64,000 nucleotides of DNA from Gluconobacter sp. Dm-62 (GTDB lineage Bacteria > Pseudomonadota > Alphaproteobacteria > Acetobacterales > Acetobacteraceae), in NCBI RefSeq assembly GCF_018256155.1, contig NZ_JAERLY010000010.1, forward strand, positions 1 through 64,000. The letters run 5' to 3'. Below are positions 59,629-64,000 of this stretch, in pieces (position 1 is the stretch's first letter; the number at the start of each line of letters is the position of its first letter). The position numbers were made by a program, and so were the translations under genes. The notes beneath the pieces are model-generated. The model had not been told where the DNA came from. It ran no database searches and saw only the letters and a list, made by a program, of their open reading frames with translations.

Positions 59629-60839
59629 CGTGTCCTTGATTTGTAGCCCGCGAAGGAGGGCATCTTGCGGCGGTTCTGAATGATGCCGTTCAGCGCATAG
59701 CGCAGCGCATCAATGCCGTGGTTCCACTTGTCTTCGATCTTAGGGAGGATATCCCCAGTGTGCTTGTCCACCTTGTAGGCGTACATGCGAAACTCTTTGG
59801 CGACATTCGGGCAACGCGGATGAACCACGATTTTAGTAAATGCCTTCAGCCGCTCGACGCCGTCTTCAACGCTGCCAGGCCATTTATCCGCACCCGATAT
59901 GCGGAACCTGTGCCGGTTGGCCATGTAGCTGATCGTTTCAGGGCGAGCGCAATCCGCAAGAATAGGCCAGTCACGAGACTGAGGGACCCGGTCAAACATG
60001 GCCGGAAGCTCGTCCAGTTCGACACCACGCCCGAACGCTTCGTAGTCGATGTAGAGCGCGCCATCCTGTATAAAACACCGGACCAACGCGGTAGGATCTT
60101 GTGAAAAACCCCAGTCGGCTCCGAAGTAAAGGCGCGCATCGTCAGGCGTATCAAACGCCTCGAAAACCACGCGGCTGCGGAAGATAACCGCCTCGCTGAT
60201 CGTCCGGCACTCACCACCCCAGATATGTTCGTAGGCTTCCGGGTCCGTTTTGAGTAAGCGCAGCCGCTCGGCGTTCAGTTCATCAGGAAACCACGGATTG
60301 TCCTGCCAGTTCACTTTGCGAACAAGGGCATCTGCATCGCTTTCGAGCGAATGCATCAGCTTATGAACCGGGTCATCATCGTTCTGGGGGTTATAGGTAA
60401 ACCAGAGTTCTGACCCCGCCTTTCGGATTGTCGGGATCAGCAACTCAAGAGACATCTGGCTTGTGGTCTGGGCCTCTTCAACCCAGCAAATGTCTATACC
60501 CTCAGTGGACTTGATACCCTGCACATTGCGGGCAAGCCCCTTGAACAGGAACTCAGAGCCGACCCGTGAACGAATGGATGTATCTGTGATCGTAAACCAC
60601 GGAGACAACCCCATACTTTCGATCTGGTCCGCCAAAAGCTTCTTGGCACTATCCGCAATAGAGTTCTGGAACTCACGGCAGCATAGGACCCGGATCGGAC
60701 GAGCCGCAGCCAGGGCCACAAGCACGCGCGCAATTGTCCAGGACTTCGAAGACCCACGGCCGCCATACCAGATCCGGTACCGTTTAGGCTGAGAGAAATC
60801 GCCAAATGCTGGCGGGATCTCAATCAGCGTCCTCGTCAC
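59625..60839 (-). CDS. terL: terminase large subunit (PBSX type)
   Basis: 404 aa. Walker A is YGGRGSSKSW at residues 25-34, Walker B IDICWVEEAQ near 115, the coupling motif WFTYNPQND, and the nuclease part contains ADWGFSQDPTALVRCF (first metal Asp) and EDKWNHGIDALRYAL (last metal Asp). It packages DNA into the prohead. Its start overlaps the small subunit by 20 bases. Confidence 0.95.
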   Translation of the reverse strand: MTRTLIEIPPAFGDFSQPKRYRIWYGGRGSSKSWTIARVLVALAAARPIRVLCCREFQNSIADSAKKLLADQIESMGLSPWFTITDTSIRSRVGSEFLFKGLARNVQGIKSTEGIDICWVEEAQTTSQMSLELLIPTIRKAGSELWFTYNPQNDDDPVHKLMHSLESDADALVRKVNWQDNPWFPDELNAERLRLLKTDPEAYEHIWGGECRTISEAVIFRSRVVFEAFDTPDDARLYFGADWGFSQDPTALVRCFIQDGALYIDYEAFGRGVELDELPAMFDRVPQSRDWPILADCARPETISYMANRHRFRISGADKWPGSVEDGVERLKAFTKIVVHPRCPNVAKEFRMYAYKVDKHTGDILPKIEDKWNHGIDALRYALNGIIQNRRKMPSFAGYKSRTR

Positions 60840-61287
60840 GTTTCGGAGCTTCCGTGGTCTGGAATATCAACGTTGGCGGGGCAAGGGACTGGCCATCAGC
60901 GCCGGTGTGTTCCTGTGTGATCTTGTCGCCATACTTCTTCGGCGCACGCCTGGACATGGCCCAACGGATAATGTCGGCTCGGACTTTTATCGCACTGGCG
61001 TTTTCAGCGTTGGCGGTCCTCGCATCTGCTAGGATCTCCGCCTCCATTGCATCGGTCGCTTCCTCCCGCGCGCGCCTGTACTGTGACGATAACGTTTCGT
61101 CATTCCTGATCCATCGCCTGATCGTATCCCACGCAGGCATGTCGACCATCGCCGCAATATCGCGGATCGTCTGTCCTTCCTCGATCAAGCAGAGGACACG
61201 GTCCCAAAGCTCTTGCGTGAAGATGGAAGGCCGCCCGGCGGGGCGTGGAGCAGGGACCGGAATAACTTCCGCCTTCTTCCTCGCCAT
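60820..61287 (-). CDS. terS: terminase small subunit
   Basis: 155 aa with an N-terminal helix-turn-helix (FTQELWDRVLCLIEEGQTIR, DIAAMVDMPAWDTIRRWIRN), a helical oligomerisation core (SQYRRAREEATDAMEAEILA) and a disordered acidic tail. It selects phage DNA for TerL. A basic AT-hook-like start (RKKAEVIPVPAPRPAGRPS) precedes the HTH. Confidence 0.92.
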   Translation of the reverse strand: MARKKAEVIPVPAPRPAGRPSIFTQELWDRVLCLIEEGQTIRDIAAMVDMPAWDTIRRWIRNDETLSSQYRRAREEATDAMEAEILADARTANAENASAIKVRADIIRWAMSRRAPKKYGDKITQEHTGADGQSLAPPTLIFQTTEAPKRDEDAD

Positions 61288-61289
61288 GA

Positions 61290-61634
61290 CTACCTCACCA
61301 GATATTTCGGGCGCCCAGCCTCAACGCGACGTGTGTCCAGTTCCCGCCCGATTGCGCGTTGAACGCGGGACACAAGGGCAGGAGACAAAGCCCCGTCTTT
61401 CGTCAATTTGTGCGCATTATGAAACACGAACGGCTTGCACCGGATCAGGGCACCATCAACAACGCCGAGATAAAGCGTGTCAGGAAACTCGATCAGGATA
61501 TCTGCACGATGCCTGACTGTGCTGGTCGGCAGGACAGGACACAAAGCCGCACGGCCTGATTGCATTGCTGCAATCACATGGAGCGATCCGCGCCACCTTA
61601 CCACATCACCGGCTGTGATTGTGGTTGCGGCCAT
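61290..61634 (-). CDS. phage hypothetical protein, SH3-like
   Basis: 114 aa just upstream of TerS. The N-terminal half (TAGDVVRWRGSLHVIAAMQS, GRAALCPVLP) has the pattern of a small SH3-like barrel as in PemK/MazF-type proteins, but no catalytic residues or partner antitoxin are evident, so I do not call it a toxin. The C-terminal third is helical and basic (SPALVSRVQRAIGRELDTRR). Confidence 0.7.
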   Translation of the reverse strand: MAATTITAGDVVRWRGSLHVIAAMQSGRAALCPVLPTSTVRHRADILIEFPDTLYLGVVDGALIRCKPFVFHNAHKLTKDGALSPALVSRVQRAIGRELDTRRVEAGRPKYLVR

Positions 61635-61696
61635 CGCTGATTGTCCGGGCTATTTCTGGCGCTACGGGCGCAATTCTTCAGTGTTGCCCAACCGTA

Positions 61697-62317
61697 TCAG
61701 GCGCTGGCGCCAAGTACAAGCGCTTTGTTCCGCTCGATCCTGTCCCGGATTTCCTTTCGAACCCCAGCATAGGCACCGGAGAGCTGCTCCAGGATGAAGG
61801 CACATTGCCCGGAGATGATCTTCCGTCCATCCCTCGGCTTCCCTGCCATCAAAGCTTCGGCCATCGCCGAGAAAGACAGTTCCCGCGCAAGCATCATTTC
61901 CAGCCGAAGATGAGCGCAAAACCCAAGCCGGTCGCGGATCATGCCAATCCGTTCGGCCGCGTTACCCCGAGAGATTGCGAAAGTGTGCACGTCGCCCTTC
62001 ACGTAATCGGAGGGCAGCACCTCACTTAGAATGTCCAGATACCCATGGTTTGCGAACACATAATCGCAGATCCACCATTTCGCAGCCGTGACGGCGTCGC
62101 CGTTGATGTCACCCGCCATGTGTAAAGCGTTCACGGTATTCAGCTTGATCCGCTTCTTGCCCTGCCACTCATAATCCCCCTTCGCCATCCGCTCCGGCGT
62201 CGGAGAATTATCCTCCACCTTGGCTGGGATGAATGCCGTTTTTCGTACCGTCTTCGGCGTCGAAAAGTGGCGAAGCGTGTCGCCGAGTCCGGCGCGGGAT
62301 TTCTGGGCTGCTGGCAT
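61697..62317 (-). CDS. phage hypothetical protein upstream of the terminase
   Basis: 206 aa. RMAKGDYEWQGKKRIKLNTV, AAKWWICDYVFANHGYLDIL and IGMIRDRLGFCAHLRLEMML are the distinctive stretches; the whole is helical, with a basic N-terminal tail. Similar proteins occur before terminase genes in alphaproteobacterial prophages; role unknown, perhaps late regulation. The divergent gap upstream contains a strong palindrome. Confidence 0.75.
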   Translation of the reverse strand: MPAAQKSRAGLGDTLRHFSTPKTVRKTAFIPAKVEDNSPTPERMAKGDYEWQGKKRIKLNTVNALHMAGDINGDAVTAAKWWICDYVFANHGYLDILSEVLPSDYVKGDVHTFAISRGNAAERIGMIRDRLGFCAHLRLEMMLARELSFSAMAEALMAGKPRDGRKIISGQCAFILEQLSGAYAGVRKEIRDRIERNKALVLGASA

Positions 62318-62329
62318 GCCGGAATGTTA

Positions 62330-62351
62330 GTACAGGGGAAGGTTCCTGTAC
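62330..62351. promoter_or_regulatory. operator palindrome at a divergent promoter
   Basis: Perfect arms GTACAGG and CCTGTAC with an 8-base spacer, 12 bases upstream of the 206-aa gene and about 60 before the plus-strand 117-aa gene. It has the opposite half-site orientation to LexA (CTGT..ACAG), so it is likely the site of a phage regulator. Confidence 0.45.
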
Positions 62352-62411
62352 AAGGCGAAAAGTGCTGTAATCTAGGGCTGTTAATTATAATTGTACTAAA
62401 AAGGATTTGTG

Positions 62412-62765
62412 ATGTCTGAGGATATTTTTAAGTTACCAGGCATAATGAAAAAGTGGAATCACAAAGCTCGCTATGCGATAGATGCTGCCCACAAGTATGA
62501 GGGCTCTCCTTGGCTTGTAAATATATTCTCAAGCGAAAAATCCAGTGCAGCGGAAGCCGCCAACACTCTCGCTAAACGATTTGGTTGTGTGCGGCTGTAT
62601 GAGTGGGGAACCTACATCACCGAAAAAGGAAATGTCTCTGCACCTTGCTGGATAGCCTATTGGTGGAATGACGTTGAATATGTTGGCGATAAACCAACTG
62701 GTTCAGGTTATGGAATTCCTGATGGAAACCTCCAGCCGGTTCCCTACAATCCCGCCAATCCGTAA
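62412..62765 (+). CDS. accessory prophage protein, hypothetical
   Basis: 117 aa from the ATG at 62412, six bases after AAGGA. It is low in GC and aromatic-rich (YEGSPWLVNIFSSEKSSAAE, APCWIAYWWNDVEYVGD) with a Pro-rich end. No signal peptide or recognised domain. It stands alone on the plus strand, so it is probably an accessory gene expressed in the lysogen. Confidence 0.7.
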   Translation: MSEDIFKLPGIMKKWNHKARYAIDAAHKYEGSPWLVNIFSSEKSSAAEAANTLAKRFGCVRLYEWGTYITEKGNVSAPCWIAYWWNDVEYVGDKPTGSGYGIPDGNLQPVPYNPANP

Positions 62766-62817
62766 CTTTAGAATTCCATCGGTAGATTCTCGACTCAATA
62801 TCCCAGACTACGCCGGG

Positions 62818-63048
62818 TCATCGCTTCCACTCCCGCGCAGGCGTCAAACGTCCGGGCATTGGTGGAGGCGGCTCCCATTGCTCCAGCTCCGCAACGCGCG
62901 TCTTGAGCCGCTCGATTTCCCGTTTCAGGCTGTCAGTGTGCCGCATGAAACCAGCATACCGCTCTGCATCGTAATCGTTCTCACTGAGCAACTGGGCGCG
63001 CAACCGCTGCACTTCGGCCCAAGGGTTCAGGTACCAGGGGAGGGTCAT
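62818..63048 (-). CDS. small coiled-coil phage protein
   Basis: 76 aa. GGAG lies five bases before the start. It has two helices with heptad pattern (LNPWAEVQRLRAQLLSEND, HTDSLKREIERLKTRVAELE) and a Pro-rich end. Unknown function; small proteins of this type are common near terminase genes. Confidence 0.65.
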   Translation of the reverse strand: MTLPWYLNPWAEVQRLRAQLLSENDYDAERYAGFMRHTDSLKREIERLKTRVAELEQWEPPPPMPGRLTPAREWKR

Positions 63049-63132
63049 AGCGGCTCCAAAATTGTAACCATATCTATCAAAAAGATTGAGAATGTATCAT
63101 ATTACGCGGAAAGGTATTAACGGGAGGCCAAC

Positions 63133-63471
63133 TTGAAGCAGTTCTTATTGTTGATTTTTTTGATGGCAATGCCAAATATTTCTTGCGCGTCTCAAGTGGC
63201 AACTGAAGCGAAGAAGATTGAAAATCCCGAGCCTTACTACCCATTTGAGTTAGTAGAAAATAATATATCAGGAAGTGTCGATATTGTTTTTGATATCGAC
63301 AAATCAGGACATCCGATCAACTGCAAAGCGGTATCTTTCACTAATCGTGGCTTTATTAAAAGCGCTCTGGATTATTGTGCTCGCCAAAAATATAGTCCTA
63401 AGCTTGTCAAGGGAATCCCTGAGGTAGACCACGCGCGCACTGAAAAAGTCAGGTATGCAACTGCTGAATAA
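63133..63471 (+). CDS. secreted protein with TonB C-terminal-like domain
   Basis: 112 aa starting at a TTG (63133) with GGGAGG five bases before it. A signal peptide (FLLLIFLMAMPNISCAS; the ISCAS region could be a lipobox) precedes a domain with the TonB-C pattern: YYPFELVENNISGSVDIVFD, IDKSGHPINCKAVSF, FIKSALDYCARQKYSPKLVK. It lacks the membrane anchor and Pro-rich span of TonB. Such a free domain in the periplasm could occupy TonB boxes of outer-membrane receptors; this is inference. Confidence 0.7.
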   Translation: MKQFLLLIFLMAMPNISCASQVATEAKKIENPEPYYPFELVENNISGSVDIVFDIDKSGHPINCKAVSFTNRGFIKSALDYCARQKYSPKLVKGIPEVDHARTEKVRYATAE

Positions 63472-63493
63472 TTCTTAATTCGGGTGCTCTTGC

Positions 63494-63545
63494 AGGGCGA
63501 GATGCTAGCTCGCCCTAACGGTATCGCCGCTCTTCGGCGCCTTTT
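63494..63545 (+). terminator. two hairpins after the TonB-C gene
   Basis: AGGGCGAG/CTCGCCCT (63494-63501 and 63509-63516) is followed by CGCCG/CGGCG (63525-63529 and 63535-63539) and CCTTTT. The second is the likelier intrinsic terminator of the plus-strand gene. Confidence 0.55.
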
Positions 63546-63548
63546 GCC

Positions 63549-63737
63549 TCACTCCACACTCAACCCCAGATCGCCCTCGGTGTTTATTGTTCCACTATTA
63601 TCGAGCAAAGCCGTAGAGGCATCGCCATCGCTTCCAGACGTTTCCACCCCATCGTGCGTCTGACATTCCGTACCGCACTCAGCGGCCAACGTCGCTACCT
63701 CTCCGGGCATGTCTGCGATGATGTCGCGCCGCATCAT
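63549..63737 (-). CDS. small acidic phage protein
   Basis: 62 aa, coupled to the preceding gene by ATGA. It begins MMRRDIIADMPGEVATLAAE and ends in a Gly/Thr/Asp-rich tail that looks disordered. No family recognised; support rests on the overlap and strand. Confidence 0.55.
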   Translation of the reverse strand: MMRRDIIADMPGEVATLAAECGTECQTHDGVETSGSDGDASTALLDNSGTINTEGDLGLSVE

Positions 63738-64000
63738 ACCCGGTTCTCCGTTTCGCCGCCTGCTGCAAGCAGTTCGCGGATCACGGCGTCAGCCAGAGCG
63801 CCGGCCCGGGCCAGCTCCGAAGCATTCGGCCGCTTGCGTTCCGGCTCTCGCGGCGTTTCCGCCATGGCGAGGATTTCCCGCAAGCCAGTCACTTCGGCCC
63901 GGATCTGCTCGGCAAAGGGTCGGAGGTGGGCGTACAACTCGCCCGGTGCAGGCCAGCGCGATCCAACAGGATAGCCGTTCCGGTCGGCCTGCCGGGTCCA
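63734..64000 (-). CDS. phage protein, 5' part beyond the right edge
   Basis: The frame is open to the edge (88 codons in the window). A TTG at 63937 could be a start, but the upstream codons (RNGYPVGSRWPAPGELYAHL) read like protein, so the true start is probably outside. The visible part is helical and charged (EPERKRPNASELARAGALAD). Unknown function. Confidence 0.6.
   Translation of the reverse strand, partial: WTRQADRNGYPVGSRWPAPGELYAHLRPFAEQIRAEVTGLREILAMAETPREPERKRPNASELARAGALADAVIRELLAAGGETENRV

Larger units (their letters stand above)
29947..64000. mobile_element. contractile-tailed prophage, left part (right end outside window)
   Basis: From the tRNA 3' end onward the window holds a full virion set: terminase, portal, head, DUF2184 capsid, sheath, tube, chaperone, tape measure, baseplate, tailspike and lysis genes, nearly all on the minus strand with short overlaps. 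Sheath and tube mean a myovirus-type particle. No integrase, repressor, replication gene or second copy of the tRNA end is seen, so the early region and attR must be to the right. The late genes appear intact, with no broken structural gene noticed. Confidence 0.92.

Noticed and set aside
61290-61634. MazF/PemK toxin
   Set aside because: Only the small barrel-like pattern fits; catalytic residues and an antitoxin gene are not evident, so only a fold resemblance is noted.
62330-62351. LexA box
   Set aside because: The half sites are inverted relative to CTGT-N8-ACAG and do not match the alphaproteobacterial GTTC-N7-GTTC form.

Overview
The window looks like chromosomal DNA of an acetic acid bacterium (Acetobacteraceae, most like Gluconobacter or a close relative), judging by the moderately high GC content, the family types present and the style of the alphaproteobacterial genes. 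No marker gene such as rRNA is present, so the genus is an inference. About the first 30 kb is host DNA; from the tRNA gene at 29869-29946 to the right edge everything is one contractile-tailed prophage whose far end, integrase and lysogeny region lie outside the window.

Host part. 113-4416 (minus) is a tripartite drug-efflux operon (EmrB-like pump, EmrA-like adaptor, NodT-type outer-membrane lipoprotein). A divergent short-chain dehydrogenase follows, then a paoABC-type molybdenum aldehyde oxidoreductase operon (5619-9388, minus), an MFS permease, and a coupled acyl-CoA-dehydrogenase / PIG-L deacetylase / NodS-like methyltransferase set facing a family 2 glycosyltransferase (10965-14527). 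A second DHA2 efflux pump and a siderophore-interacting flavin reductase follow (14891-17271). 17586-26843 holds a probable catabolic locus: an IclR regulator, CoA ligase, zinc alcohol dehydrogenase, crotonase, anion permease, SfnB/DszC-like flavin monooxygenase and TonB-dependent receptor, with a pair of IclR-type palindromes in the divergent promoter. A large three-domain glycosyltransferase (26945-29761) has lost its 5' end on the side facing the tRNA.

Prophage. The order read on the minus strand from the right edge is: small accessory genes, TerS, TerL, DUF1073 portal, SPP1 gp7-like head protein, DUF2213 protease/scaffold, decoration protein, DUF2184 major capsid, neck/completion proteins, DUF3383 sheath, DUF3277 tube, a tail chaperone with a programmed -1 frameshift, tape measure with a tail lysozyme, baseplate plug, hub, V, W-like and J proteins, DUF2612, tail tip and a tailspike with an apparent signal peptide, then a lysis cassette (XhlA-like, transglycosylase, holin-like, papain-like peptidase, two lipoproteins). 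A 4 kb accessory block (42.6-46.9 kb) with Rha, ribbon-helix-helix and S24-like regulators and a repeat-containing lipoprotein splits the baseplate operon. Single plus-strand accessory genes sit at 34171, 57022, 62412 and 63133.

The most unusual feature is 29971-30591, directly downstream of the tRNA: about 600 bases that encode no obvious protein until their last part and are packed with some twenty different short inverted repeats, as expected of a large structured phage RNA. It ends in a small HTH-like gene and an intrinsic terminator. Three intrinsic terminators also sit only 15-21 bases upstream of start codons inside the late operon, which suggests antitermination or attenuation.
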